Below, piece by piece: positions 42,075 to 51,494 of a DNA stretch of 64,000 bases. Position 1 is the stretch's first letter. Each line of letters opens with the position of its first letter. A program made the translations under genes and the position numbers. The DNA is from Chlorobiaceae bacterium. Lineage in GTDB: Bacteria; Bacteroidota; Chlorobiia; Chlorobiales; Chlorobiaceae. Where the stretch lies: positions 62,001 through 126,000 of the forward strand of contig JAAXWO010000003.1 in NCBI GenBank assembly GCA_013334965.1. Reading direction: 5' to 3'. The notes under the pieces are model-generated. The model ran no database searches. It worked only from the letters and a program-made list of their open reading frames with translations, and was not told the DNA's origin.

Positions 42075-42195
42075 ATGGGAGAATGCAGGATGGACGAATG
42101 TAAGAAATGGACTGAATGGACTGAATGGACTGAATGGACGTCCAGGAGAAGAGCGGGGATACTATCCTTTTGCATTTGTCCATGCCGTCCATTCT
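42075..42195. repeat. TGGAC-type repeat, copy 3, with inverted halves
   Basis: The left half has GAATGTAAGAAATGGAC followed by three and a half copies of TGGACTGAA; the right half carries GTCCATGCCGTCCATTC as its partial complement. It sits between convergent genes, as copy 2 does. Confidence 0.65.
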
Positions 42196-42202
42196 TCTCT
42201 CC

Positions 42203-43426
42203 TCACACTGCCAGCGCATCTCGGTCCCTGAAACCCATCAGATAGAGGATGGCGTCGAGGCCGAGGGTTGAGATCGCCTGCTTCGCCGTTTCCCTTACGA
42301 TCGGTTTTGCCCTGAATGCGATGCCCAGCCCCGCCTTGCCGAGCATCGGGAGGTCGTTTGCCCCGTCTCCCACCGCTACGGTCTGCTCAAGCCTTATGTT
42401 CTCTGTCCGGGCGATCTCCTCAAGCAGCTCCGCTTTCCGCCTGCCGTCAACCACCTTGCCGATCACCTTTCCGGTCATCTTTCCGCCGACGATTTCGAGT
42501 TCGTTGGCGAAGACGTAATCGATATTGAGCTTCTGCTGCAGGTAGCGTCCGAAATAGGTGAAGCCGCCAGACAGGATCGCCGTCTTGAAGCCGAGCCGGT
42601 GCAGGTTGAGGAACAGGTGTTCTGCACCTTCAGTCAGCTGCAGGCGTTCTGCTACCTTCTGTAGCACACTCTCTTCAAGTCCAGCAAGCGTTGCCACCCT
42701 TTTTTTCAGGCTTTCGGTGAAATCAAGCTCTCCGCGCATCGCCTGCTCGGTGACAGCAGAGACAAGCTCCCCCGATCCGGCCTCAATCGCGAGCTCATCG
42801 ATCACTTCCGAAGTGATAAGGGTCGAATCCATGTCGAACACCACCAGACGGCGCGTCCTGCGGAAGATGTTGTCCTCCTGGAAGGCGATATCGACCCCCT
42901 GGCTGTCGGTGATGTCGAGCAGCTCTGCCCGGAACCCCTCTTCGCTGTCCGGCGAACCGCGGAGTGAAAATTCGATGCAGGCCTTGGTTTTTCCGGGATC
43001 GTGCTCGTCTTCGAGCGGCAGGCGTCCTGATAGCCTGCTGATGGTGTCGATGTTGAAGCCGTGGTTCGTCACCAGTGCAGTAACCCTTTCGATATGCTCC
43101 GAGGTGATTTTCCTGCCGAGCAGCGAGAGAAGGTATCGGGGCTTGCCCTGTTCACCGACCCACTTGTGGTAATCGCGGGTCGAGATCGGGGAGAAATCTA
43201 TCTCGATGCCGAGGGTGTGGGCCGTGAAAAGCAGGTCCTTGAGGATCGGCGATGAGGCTGACTCCTTCGGAACTTCGATAAGCATGCCGAGCGAGAGATG
43301 GTTATGGATCACCGACTGACCGATATCGAGCACGGGAATGCCGTATTTGGCAAGCACGCCGGTTATGGTAGCCGTCAGACCGGGTTTGTCCGTGCCTGAA
43401 ATGGTAATGAGCAGCAGTTCTCTCAC
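42203..43426 (-). CDS. serB: Phosphoserine phosphatase with two N-terminal ACT domains
   Basis: The 407-residue product begins with an ACT-type domain (LLLITISGTDKPGLTATITG) and a second ACT-like region, then the HAD phosphatase. FDMDSTLITSEVIDELA holds the nucleophile, LSGGFTYFGRYLQ motif II, and AVGDGANDLPMLGKAGLGIA motifs III/IV. It performs the last step of serine synthesis. The ACT pair suggests amino-acid feedback control. The start codon is GTG (43424-43426). It is convergent with the ferredoxin gene. Confidence 0.95.
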   Translation of the reverse strand: MRELLLITISGTDKPGLTATITGVLAKYGIPVLDIGQSVIHNHLSLGMLIEVPKESASSPILKDLLFTAHTLGIEIDFSPISTRDYHKWVGEQGKPRYLLSLLGRKITSEHIERVTALVTNHGFNIDTISRLSGRLPLEDEHDPGKTKACIEFSLRGSPDSEEGFRAELLDITDSQGVDIAFQEDNIFRRTRRLVVFDMDSTLITSEVIDELAIEAGSGELVSAVTEQAMRGELDFTESLKKRVATLAGLEESVLQKVAERLQLTEGAEHLFLNLHRLGFKTAILSGGFTYFGRYLQQKLNIDYVFANELEIVGGKMTGKVIGKVVDGRRKAELLEEIARTENIRLEQTVAVGDGANDLPMLGKAGLGIAFRAKPIVRETAKQAISTLGLDAILYLMGFRDRDALAV

Positions 43427-43858
43427 GCTTTATGGAGGTTATTTTACAGATCGCCGGAACGTCGTTGATAACAATGACAGAAAAAATACAGGAAGGCAAG
43501 ATAAATACAAATTTCAACCCATCACTCCTTCAATCGACGAATGACAAAAGATGAGTTCGCCCGTTGAGCAGGAGGTGCCGTAAAAAAATGTCGAAGCCTG
43601 AGTTACCATGAAATGTTCTGTTAACGTTTTCAGGCGTAAAGCCTTCAGTTGTCCAGTACTCCATCCACACATCCAATGATATTGTCCCATTATTTCCATT
43701 TGTACGTAATTGTGTTACGTTAACAAAACATACGTGGTTATTCCCTTGTGCCGGGATGTATGAAACTCCTGCCGGCACATCAGCATTGACCAACCTGCCC
43801 AAGGTAATGACGCGCCGGTTGATCCAGCATATTGAATCATTCAAACGAGGACCCTTTC
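43427..43858. other. Gene-poor spacer between serB and the methyltransferase
   Basis: This stretch of about 430 bp is more AT-rich and carries only a minus-strand frame at 43530-43844 (104 codons, TTG start, no ribosome site). Its translation looks protein-like but I recognise nothing in it; it may be a remnant. Confidence 0.4.
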
Positions 43859-44833
43859 ATGATATGCAGGATATGCTCTAATGCCCTTAACAATAAAGAA
43901 TACATTGCTCGCGAGATGATGTTCGGGTACAGGGACGAATTCATATACTTTCAGTGCTCTTCATGCGGTTGCCTGCAGATAAGTGAATATCCTGAAAAAG
44001 TGGAGACGTGGTATGGCGGTGATTATTACTCATATCAGTTCAAGGCATCGAAACGCAACCGGATACAACAGGCGTTAAGAAACAGGAGGGATTTCTACAC
44101 GATCACGCGAAAAGGTCTGTTGGGGAAACTGCTGAGCATCAAGGGTGAAGATATACGGTTGAGCAAATACGCCGCTGCGCTCACAGATAAAAACAAAAGC
44201 ATTCTTGATCTCGGTTGTGGTTCAGGCTCCCTGTTGCGTAAACTGCATGATTTGTCATTCCATAATCTTACCGGTGCCGATCCTTTCATTGAAGGGGATA
44301 TTCATATCGCTGACAACTTTGTGATCCACAAAAAAGATATAGACCAGATATCCGGTAAGTACGATTTCATCATCTGCAGTCATTCACTGGAGCATATGCC
44401 CGACCAGGCAAAAGTGTTCAGGAACATATCCCGGATCTTATCGGAAAACGGGGTCTGTTTCATAGCAATACCGGTCTGTTCCTCATATGCCTGGGAGAAC
44501 TATGGCGTCAACTGGGTGCAGCTTGATGCGCCGAGACACTATTACCTTCACTCGGTGAAGAGCCTGCGTTTAGTCGCTGAAAACGCAGGACTCGAAGTCA
44601 TCAGGATCGTCTTTGATTCATCGGAATTCCAGTTCACCGGAAGCGAAGGGTACCTCAAGGATATCCCATTGAGAGATGAAAGAACCGGCTCCCTGTTTAC
44701 CAGAGGGCAGCTCTCCCGATTTCGCAGAAAGGCGGAAGAGCTGAACGCCAGCGAGCGCGGCGATCAGGCCATTTTTTATCTGAAGCACTCCGCTTCAGCA
44801 GCCGAAAAGAGTACCGGCATGTCGTTAAAATAA
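43859..44833 (+). CDS. SAM-dependent methyltransferase with N-terminal zinc-ribbon-like segment
   Basis: The 324-residue product has an N-terminal CRICSN and CSSCGC pair that could bind zinc, then a class I methyltransferase domain with motif I at ILDLGCGSGSLL and ICSHSLEHMPDQ as the post-motif. The layout matches C-methyltransferase-like proteins seen in nucleotide-sugar or natural product pathways, but no sugar genes are adjacent. The ATG at 43859 with GAGG upstream is preferred over the in-frame TTG at 43832. Base composition is somewhat lower in GC than the neighbours, suggesting possible transfer. Confidence 0.82.
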   Translation: MICRICSNALNNKEYIAREMMFGYRDEFIYFQCSSCGCLQISEYPEKVETWYGGDYYSYQFKASKRNRIQQALRNRRDFYTITRKGLLGKLLSIKGEDIRLSKYAAALTDKNKSILDLGCGSGSLLRKLHDLSFHNLTGADPFIEGDIHIADNFVIHKKDIDQISGKYDFIICSHSLEHMPDQAKVFRNISRILSENGVCFIAIPVCSSYAWENYGVNWVQLDAPRHYYLHSVKSLRLVAENAGLEVIRIVFDSSEFQFTGSEGYLKDIPLRDERTGSLFTRGQLSRFRRKAEELNASERGDQAIFYLKHSASAAEKSTGMSLK

Positions 44834-45057
44834 CGGTACCGATTCAACCCTGTTGTTTGCCCTGGCCCACTTCCGTCCCGATGCCGGGCAATCATTTGTC
44901 CTGAGTGGTGCGGAGGAAGTGGAGATTCATAGGTATATCTGCAGGAATTGACGAAATTCATGCCACATCATCGATCACTCACCGGAATGCGGGGTGCGAT
45001 GGGATGGGCGCTCAATTCTGTGCTTGGCTAAAATCAATCCTGTTTGGGGTGAGTGTT

Positions 45058-45585
45058 ATGAAATCCGACCTGATCGACAATCTTTTTGACGGTTACCGGG
45101 ATGTGCTCGGACCTGATTACGACGCATACCGGAACCATTGCCTTCGGGTGTTCAATTTCTGTCTTAGACTCACACGTGGCAAGCCTGTTGCTGAAGAGAA
45201 AATTGCGATAGCCGCATTCTTTCATGACATCGGCATCTGGACTGACAAAACCCTCGACTACATTGTGCCCTCGCAGGAACACGCTGCCGCATATCTCAAA
45301 AAGAGCGGCAAGGCGGAATGGATTGATGAGATAACGGCCATGATCGGAGAACACCACAAACTGAGCGCCTACAAGGAAAATCCCGAATGGCTTGTTGAGG
45401 CCTTCAGGAAATCCGACATGGTCGATTTGTCCGGGGGCATGATCCGGTTCAAAATGTCAGATAAGTTTTTCAACGATGTCCTTGAGGAGTTCCCGTACGA
45501 GGGATTCCATAAAATGCTGCTTCAGCTGCTTGTTGAGCGCCTCAAAACCAGGCCGTTCAACCTGCTGCCGATGGTGAAGCTGTAG
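45058..45585 (+). CDS. HD domain phosphohydrolase-like protein
   Basis: The 175-residue product has the HD metal-binding pattern: HCLRVFNFCL, FFHDIGIW with the HD pair, and a later EHAAAYL and EHHKLSAY. This is the superfamily of metal-dependent phosphohydrolases that act on nucleotides or second messengers; the substrate is unknown. The ATG at 45058 is chosen for the GGGGTGAG upstream and because the upstream extension to 44905 is noncoding in look. A hairpin follows at 45652-45690. Confidence 0.8.
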   Translation: MKSDLIDNLFDGYRDVLGPDYDAYRNHCLRVFNFCLRLTRGKPVAEEKIAIAAFFHDIGIWTDKTLDYIVPSQEHAAAYLKKSGKAEWIDEITAMIGEHHKLSAYKENPEWLVEAFRKSDMVDLSGGMIRFKMSDKFFNDVLEEFPYEGFHKMLLQLLVERLKTRPFNLLPMVKL

Positions 45586-45651
45586 GTATCCTCACGAGCA
45601 GGGCAAACGGCTTCCGTCATATTCGACAGTTTGCGGGAGCGTTGCGGGTAA

Positions 45652-45690
45652 AACATCGAAGGCCCTTGTAAAATAAGGGTCTTCGATGTT
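45652..45690 (+). terminator. Hairpin after the HD gene
   Basis: A 16-bp stem with one G-T pair (45652-45667 with 45675-45690) and a 7-nt loop, with only a short T-rich tail. Confidence 0.75.
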
Positions 45691-45763
45691 TCTTGAGAAA
45701 AAGGGCTCCATAAAACGTTGATTATTCCTGCTTGTTCATGTCCATAGGTTTGCCTGTATATAT

Positions 45764-45812
45764 CGCAGTCCGTGCGGTTGATGCCCCTGAGCCCGATGAT
45801 GCGGCTCGAAAC
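45764..45812 (-). pseudogene. Fragment resembling the 3' end of guaA
   Basis: On the minus strand this reads APHVSSRIIGLRGINRTDCDI, close to the GuaA C-terminal stretch [19 protein letters not shown] encoded at about 47630-47700. There is one in-frame 3-nt deletion, and the frame is closed by a stop just upstream. The fragment is in the same orientation as guaA, 1.8 kb away, and is probably a decayed partial duplication. Confidence 0.5.
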
Positions 45813-45918
45813 GTGCGGGGCGCCTCCTTAGGGCGCATTCCCTCGCCCTGTCGGACTTGCCGACCAGCTGGAAGAGTTCGGATCCGGGGAATCAAAATAA
45901 TCAGTTCTTAAATTATTA

Positions 45919-47418
45919 ATGTTCCGCCAGTCGTCCATATCTTGCAGTATGAATAAGTTTGTCAGGTACATCCTTTTCTACCTCGCAGGCATGCTTCTGT
46001 TGCTGCCGTTCTGGATAATCGGCACTTTCGGTAACGGGGTCACTGTCGAGCAGATCATCTTCCACCTGCGCTCTGGCATTGAGGCCGTCGAAGCCATCGA
46101 CCGCACATTGAAGGTCAGCTTCGTGCAGCATGTTCTGGCCATGCCGTTGCTTTTCCCCCTTATTGCGGCCATCATCTCCATAGCCGCAGCCCGTTTCGCC
46201 AGGGGCAGGTCGGCCATCGTCGAAAAACTGCTCGGCATCTCCTGCTTCCTGCTTCTTCTGTCCGGATCGGCATACTTTGTCTATAAGCTGCACATTCCCC
46301 AGTACATTGCATCGCGATTCGGGCGCGACATCTTTTCAGGGCTTTACGCCGACCCCTCGAAACAGCGCTTCACGCCCCCGGCAAAAAAGAAAAATCTGGT
46401 CCTTATCTATGTGGAGTCGCTCGAGACCGACCTTTCGGCCATCAGACCGCGCAACATCAACGCCATCAGGGAGATCGAGGAGCTTCCGGGCTACAAGGTG
46501 AAGGAGTTCCTCCAGGCACCGGGAACCGGATGGAGTATCGCCGGCATCCTCTCCAGCCAGAGCGGAGTGCCGCTCAAGCCATTCTACTACAATATCAAGG
46601 CAGAGGGCAATTTCATGGGCAATTTCGCACAGAAGGGGTTATGTCCCAACCTGGTCTGCGTGAGCGACATCCTGTCCAGAAACGGATATACCCAGTACTT
46701 CCTGACCGGACCTGACCTCAAGTTTGCGGACATGGACAAGTTTTTTTCCAGTCATCATTACAACTATGCCATAGGTCGCGACGAATGGCTGAAGCGTGGC
46801 GTGGACAAAAGCCTGTTCACCACCTGGGGCGAGGGCATCCAGGATGATACCCTGTTTGACGAGGCTTACAGGATCATCATGACCGAAAGGGCCATGAAAC
46901 GGCCGTTCGTCGTCTCCCTGATTACCGTCGACACACATTGCCCCGACGGTTTTCCGTCGCCAAGGTGCAACAGTGACGAGGCAAATTCGAGCTTCACGGG
47001 TGCGTTCCGCTACACATCGAGGCAACTGGCCGCCATGGTAAGGAAGCTCATGGATGAAGGCGTGCTCGAGGATACGGAGATCATCATCATGGGTGACCAC
47101 CTCTTCATGGCAAACGACGAACAGATCCGGGACAACCTCTCCAGCGACCGTCGTATCTACTTCAAGATGATTACCGCCGACAAGCCTAATCCGAACCGCG
47201 ATACGATGACCCATTTCGACATCGCGCCGACCATCCTTGACCTTCTGGGCATGCGGAAGAACCCTGAGGAGCATTTCGGCCTGGGCATCTCGCTCTTCTC
47301 GAAAATTACGCCGGAGAAGTACAGCAGCCACCTGAAGCAGGTGATGAGCGACGAGATCCTCAGCCCCTCCATCGTCTACGACCGGTTCTGGAATACGCAC
47401 CGTGAAGCTGGAATGTAA
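45919..47418 (+). CDS. Membrane-bound sulfatase-fold protein, OpgB/LtaS-like phosphoglycerol transferase
   Basis: The 499-residue product has several N-terminal membrane helices (about residues 15-35, 70-90 and 100-125), then a periplasmic alkaline phosphatase-like domain. IYVESLETD and MGDHLFMAND supply metal ligands, and APGTGWSIAGILSSQ provides the Thr nucleophile typical of LTA synthase and phosphoglycerol transferase I. Such enzymes move phosphoglycerol from lipid to glucans or polymers. The substrate is not known here. An alternative ATG at 45949 is possible. It converges with guaA across a long hairpin. Confidence 0.82.
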   Translation: MFRQSSISCSMNKFVRYILFYLAGMLLLLPFWIIGTFGNGVTVEQIIFHLRSGIEAVEAIDRTLKVSFVQHVLAMPLLFPLIAAIISIAAARFARGRSAIVEKLLGISCFLLLLSGSAYFVYKLHIPQYIASRFGRDIFSGLYADPSKQRFTPPAKKKNLVLIYVESLETDLSAIRPRNINAIREIEELPGYKVKEFLQAPGTGWSIAGILSSQSGVPLKPFYYNIKAEGNFMGNFAQKGLCPNLVCVSDILSRNGYTQYFLTGPDLKFADMDKFFSSHHYNYAIGRDEWLKRGVDKSLFTTWGEGIQDDTLFDEAYRIIMTERAMKRPFVVSLITVDTHCPDGFPSPRCNSDEANSSFTGAFRYTSRQLAAMVRKLMDEGVLEDTEIIIMGDHLFMANDEQIRDNLSSDRRIYFKMITADKPNPNRDTMTHFDIAPTILDLLGMRKNPEEHFGLGISLFSKITPEKYSSHLKQVMSDEILSPSIVYDRFWNTHREAGM

Positions 47419-47488
47419 AAGCCGTCATCATCGCCATGCAACCAGCCTGGGTGCGTTGTTGAACAGGTGAAATATTTCCTGTCATGAT

Positions 47489-47551
47489 ACCGTAGAAAAG
47501 CAAAGGACTGAACCTCGATCTGCGAGATTCAGTCCTTTGCTTTTCTACGGT
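47489..47551. terminator. Very long bidirectional hairpin terminator
   Basis: A perfect 24-bp stem (47489-47512 with 47528-47551), with a further CTCG/CGAG inner stem, lies between the convergent sulfatase-fold gene and guaA. Confidence 0.9.
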
Positions 47552-47591
47552 GTTTATCAGGAGGGCGATAAATGCTGAAGGGAATCCAGCA

Positions 47592-49145
47592 TCACTCCCA
47601 CTCGATTGTGGCCGGTGGTTTTGACGAGATGTCGTAAGCCACGCGATTGATGCCCCTGACCTCGTTGATGATGCGGTTCGAGACGCGGGCCAGGAAGTCG
47701 TGCGGCAGCGGCGCCCAATCGGCGGTCATACCGTCGGTCGACTCGACTGCGCGCAGGGCGAGCACGTTCTCGTAGGTTCGTTTGTCGCCCATCACGCCGA
47801 CCGACTGCACCGGCAGCAGCACCGAGAACGCCTGCCACACCTTCTGGTACAGTCCGCTGGACTTCAGCTCCTCGATGTAAATTTCATCGGCGTCGCGAAG
47901 GATGTCGAGCCGCTCCTTGCTCAGCGAACCGAGCACGCGGACGGCCAGGCCGGGACCGGGGAACGGGTGGCGCATGAGGATATCCTCGGCGATGCCGAGT
48001 TCTCGGCCTACGGCGCGCACTTCGTCCTTGAAAAGCTCGCGAAGCGGCTCGATCAGCTTGAGCTTCATGCGTTTCGGCAGTCCGCCGACGTTGTGGTGCG
48101 ACTTGATGGTCTGCGACGGACCGTTGACGCTGACGCTCTCGATGACGTCGGGATAGAGGGTTCCCTGGACGAGGAACTTCTCGTCATGGATGTTCTCCTC
48201 GAAAACGCGGATGAAGGTTCGGCCGATGATCTTGCGTTTCTTCTCAGGAGAAGCCACCCCTTTCAGGCGGCCCATAAAGAGATCCGAAGCGTCGGCGAGC
48301 GTGACCTTGAGGCCGAGCGGCTTGAGGAAGCTCATCACCTTCTCTGATTCGTTCTTGCGAAGCAGGCCGTTGTCCACGAAAACGCAGTGCAGCTGCTTGC
48401 CAATGGCCTTGCTGACCAGTACGGCCGCCACCGTTGAGTCCACACCGCCGCTGATGCCGCATACGACCGTCGAGTTGCCCGCCTGTCTCCTGATCTCTTC
48501 GATCTGGTGTTCGATGAAGCTCTTCGGCGACCAGTCGGGAGTGATGCCTGCGATGTCGATGAGGAAGTTCGAAAGGAGCTGCTTGCCGTAGAGCGAGTGC
48601 TGGACTTCCGGGTGGAACTGCAGGCCGTAAACCCTGAGGGCGGCTTTGCTGCCATAGGTTTCGATGGCGCACATCTCTGCGTTCTCTGAACTGGCCGTTA
48701 CGCGGAATCCCTCGGGCAGGCGGGTCACCTTGTCGCCGTGGCTCATCCAGACGTCTGAATCCGGGATGTCGCGGAACAGCATGCTCTCATGGCCCTCCTC
48801 ATGGCTGACCAGCATCCTGGCGCGGCCGAACTCCTGCTTGGACGAGCTCTCGACGTTGCCTCCGAAATGTTTGGCGATGGCCTGCAGGCCATAGCAGATG
48901 CCGAGCACAGGCACGCCGAGGTTGAAGATTCCGGGATCGGGCATGAAGGCCGATTCGTCGTATACGCTGTTCGGTCCTCCCGAGAGGATGATCGCTTTCG
49001 GCTGGTGTTCCCTGATGGCGTCGGCAGTCGTGTGGTAGGGAAGTATTTCAGAGTAGATGCCGATCTCCCTGATCCGCCTGGCGATGAGCTGTGTATATTG
49101 CGATCCGAAATCGAGGACGATGACCGATTGAAGGGATGTTGCCAT
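47592..49145 (-). CDS. guaA: GMP synthase (glutamine-hydrolysing)
   Basis: The 517-residue product has the class I glutaminase ([28 protein letters not shown] with the Cys, and QFHPEVQHS) and the ATP pyrophosphatase ([15 protein letters not shown]), ending in the dimerisation domain with [16 protein letters not shown]. It converts XMP to GMP. All catalytic residues are present. Codon bias is strong and the gene is single; the PBP1A gene lies 30 nt upstream in the reading sense... on the same strand, beyond its stop no operon is certain. Confidence 0.97.
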   Translation of the reverse strand: MATSLQSVIVLDFGSQYTQLIARRIREIGIYSEILPYHTTADAIREHQPKAIILSGGPNSVYDESAFMPDPGIFNLGVPVLGICYGLQAIAKHFGGNVESSSKQEFGRARMLVSHEEGHESMLFRDIPDSDVWMSHGDKVTRLPEGFRVTASSENAEMCAIETYGSKAALRVYGLQFHPEVQHSLYGKQLLSNFLIDIAGITPDWSPKSFIEHQIEEIRRQAGNSTVVCGISGGVDSTVAAVLVSKAIGKQLHCVFVDNGLLRKNESEKVMSFLKPLGLKVTLADASDLFMGRLKGVASPEKKRKIIGRTFIRVFEENIHDEKFLVQGTLYPDVIESVSVNGPSQTIKSHHNVGGLPKRMKLKLIEPLRELFKDEVRAVGRELGIAEDILMRHPFPGPGLAVRVLGSLSKERLDILRDADEIYIEELKSSGLYQKVWQAFSVLLPVQSVGVMGDKRTYENVLALRAVESTDGMTADWAPLPHDFLARVSNRIINEVRGINRVAYDISSKPPATIEWE

Positions 49146-49175
49146 GATAGTCGTTGAAATCAGGTAATGAGTTGC

Positions 49176-51452
49176 TTAAAACTTTTTGTCAGGCGTTGCG
49201 GCCGGCATCTGCGGCATCTGCGGCTTCGGAGAGCCCGTAGTGTCCTTGGGAGCGACGGCTCCGAGGTCTACCGGTTTGCCGCCGGTAAACTCTCCTGCCT
49301 GGTATCTGGCCAGGCCTTTCGGCGTGAAATATTCAACATTTACGCTTTTGCTGAACAGGTCCGACGGCTCGCTCACATTCCCCATCGGGACGGCGACGAC
49401 GGTTTCCGGCATGGAGAAATATCGGTTTTCAAGTTTCAGCGCAGGGTCGGCATAACAGCGTTTCATGAAGTTCGCCCAGACCGGCATGGCCGCCCTTGCG
49501 CCCTGTCCGTACTCCATCGACGTGAAATGGATCCTTTCGTCGTCGAATCCTGTCCAGACCACGGCAAGAAGCTGGGGGGTAAAGCCGGCGAACCAGGCGT
49601 CCCTCATGTCCTGCGTCGTGCCTGTTTTACCCGCAGCCTCGATATCGAAACCGTATCTGGCCCTAAGGCCGATAGCAGTACCTCTGTCGACGACATCCTT
49701 GAGCATGGAGACCATGACGTAGTTCGTCGTGGGATCGATGGCGAAATGGGTGCTTGGCTTATGTTCCGCGATGGCGCGTCCGTTTTTGTCCAGAACCTTG
49801 AGGACGGAAAGGGGTTCGCTCCAGAAGCCGTTGTTGGCGAAGGTGGAGAATGCTCCGGCCAGTTCGAGCGGGGAAACCTCAGCTGTGCCGAGGGCGATCG
49901 AAAGGTTGGGAGGCATCGGCGAGCTGATGCCCATGCGTCTGGCATAGCTGATGATTTCTGTCGGGCTCAGGTATTCATAGGCAAGCCTTACCGTAACCTG
50001 GTTCAGGGAGTGGGCCAGGGCGTCGCGAAGCGTCGTCATGCCTCCTGACTGGCCTTCAGAGTTTCGGGGCGACCAGATGGTTCCGTTTGCGTTTCTCAGG
50101 GCCAGCGGCTGGTCGAGAATCCTGAAGTTTGCCGGAATGCCCTTGTCGATTGCCGCCGTATAGACGAACGGCTTGAAGGTCGATCCTGGCTGGCGCTTGG
50201 CCTGCCAGACATGGTCGAACTGGTACCTGTAGTCGTCAGGTCCGGAATTGCTGCCGCCGACCCATGCCTTGACATGGCCGTTCGTCGGGTCAAGAGCTAC
50301 CAGGGCGACCTGTATCCTTGTTTTTTCGTGAAGGAGATTGTTCAGCCACTCCGTATCGGCCCTCAGACGGGCAAGAGCCACATCCGGTGCGACGCCGTCT
50401 TCGTTGACCATCTCCTTGTACCTCGGACTTTCCCTGATGAGCTGTGTTTTGAGGGACTCCGTCCATCTCCAGCTTCTGTCGAACTCACCCTGCAATACGG
50501 CAGCCTGTGCGGCGACGGCTTCCTGGGCATACTGCTGCATCCTGCTGTCGAGGGTGGTCTGGATGGTAAGGCCGTCACGATAAACGTTTATGTCCTCGAG
50601 CATCGAGGTTGGCTTGACGGTCTGGCGGATATATTCGGTGAAGTAAGGTGCGAGCCCCTGGTGGTTCACAGGAGTGTAATGCAGCACGACCGGAGTTCTT
50701 TTTGCCGTCAGCGCCTGTGCAGGAGTGATGAAGCCCTCTTTTTCCATCAGCGAGATGATCAGGTTCCTGCGGGCAAGCGCAGATGACGGATTCTTGGATG
50801 GATCGTAGGCAGTCGGGTTTTTCAGCGTCGCAATCAGGGTGGCGCTTTCGGGGATCGTCAGCTGGCTGGCGGGTTTCCCGAAATAGGTGTATGCCGCCGC
50901 TTCGATACCGTAGGCCCCGGAACCGAAATAGACCGTGTTCAGGTAGAGCGCAAGGATCTCGTTTTTCGTGTAGGTCCGCTCAAGCTGTACGGCCGTGATC
51001 AGCTCTTTTGCCTTGCGGCTCACCGTGCGCTCCTGGGTCAGGAACAGGTTTTTTGCAAGCTGCTGGGTGATGGTGCTGGCACCGTGCCAGCGGGTTCGCC
51101 CTTTGATGATGTTCTCTCCGATGGCAAGGAATACCCGACGTACATCGACGCCCCAATGGTCATAGAAGGCGACGTCTTCGGTCGCGATGAGCGCCGAAGT
51201 GGTCCATCTCGAAATAGATTTGAGCGGGACGAAAGTCCTGTTTTTCAGGAAAAACTTGTGGAGGAGCACCCCGTCTTCCGAATAGACCAGCGAGGCAAGT
51301 TCGGGTCTGGGGTTTTCGAGATCCTTGAGGCTTGGAAGGCCCCGGAACATGTTGACGCCGAACAATGTTCCGGCGCCGAGGACAAAAAGGAGGAACAGTC
51401 CGACAATTTTCATTTGCCTGTTATTGCTTTTCGGTATCACGTTGACAAACAT
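49176..51452 (-). CDS. Penicillin-binding protein 1A (bifunctional transglycosylase/transpeptidase)
   Basis: The 758-residue product has one N-terminal anchor, a GT51 domain (ATEDVAFYDHWGVD, GASTITQQLAKNLFL, ALYLNTVYFGSGAYGIE) and a transpeptidase domain with SxxK in PGSTFKPFVY, SxN in SLNQ and KTG in GKTGTTQD. It builds and cross-links peptidoglycan in the periplasm. Its Pro-rich C terminus (PKPQMPQMPAATPDKKF) is unconserved in look. A second ATG at 51413 is an alternative start. It is upstream of guaA on the same strand. Confidence 0.95.
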   Translation of the reverse strand: MFVNVIPKSNNRQMKIVGLFLLFVLGAGTLFGVNMFRGLPSLKDLENPRPELASLVYSEDGVLLHKFFLKNRTFVPLKSISRWTTSALIATEDVAFYDHWGVDVRRVFLAIGENIIKGRTRWHGASTITQQLAKNLFLTQERTVSRKAKELITAVQLERTYTKNEILALYLNTVYFGSGAYGIEAAAYTYFGKPASQLTIPESATLIATLKNPTAYDPSKNPSSALARRNLIISLMEKEGFITPAQALTAKRTPVVLHYTPVNHQGLAPYFTEYIRQTVKPTSMLEDINVYRDGLTIQTTLDSRMQQYAQEAVAAQAAVLQGEFDRSWRWTESLKTQLIRESPRYKEMVNEDGVAPDVALARLRADTEWLNNLLHEKTRIQVALVALDPTNGHVKAWVGGSNSGPDDYRYQFDHVWQAKRQPGSTFKPFVYTAAIDKGIPANFRILDQPLALRNANGTIWSPRNSEGQSGGMTTLRDALAHSLNQVTVRLAYEYLSPTEIISYARRMGISSPMPPNLSIALGTAEVSPLELAGAFSTFANNGFWSEPLSVLKVLDKNGRAIAEHKPSTHFAIDPTTNYVMVSMLKDVVDRGTAIGLRARYGFDIEAAGKTGTTQDMRDAWFAGFTPQLLAVVWTGFDDERIHFTSMEYGQGARAAMPVWANFMKRCYADPALKLENRYFSMPETVVAVPMGNVSEPSDLFSKSVNVEYFTPKGLARYQAGEFTGGKPVDLGAVAPKDTTGSPKPQMPQMPAATPDKKF

Positions 51453-51494
51453 TCGTTAAGGTTGAGCACAACGGTTCTTTGCTTTGCATTCGTA

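Noticed and set aside
43530-43844. Minus-strand 104-codon frame between serB and the methyltransferase
   Set aside because: It starts at TTG with no ribosome site and overlaps the divergent gene's leader; the translation is protein-like but unrecognised, so it is listed only as spacer content.
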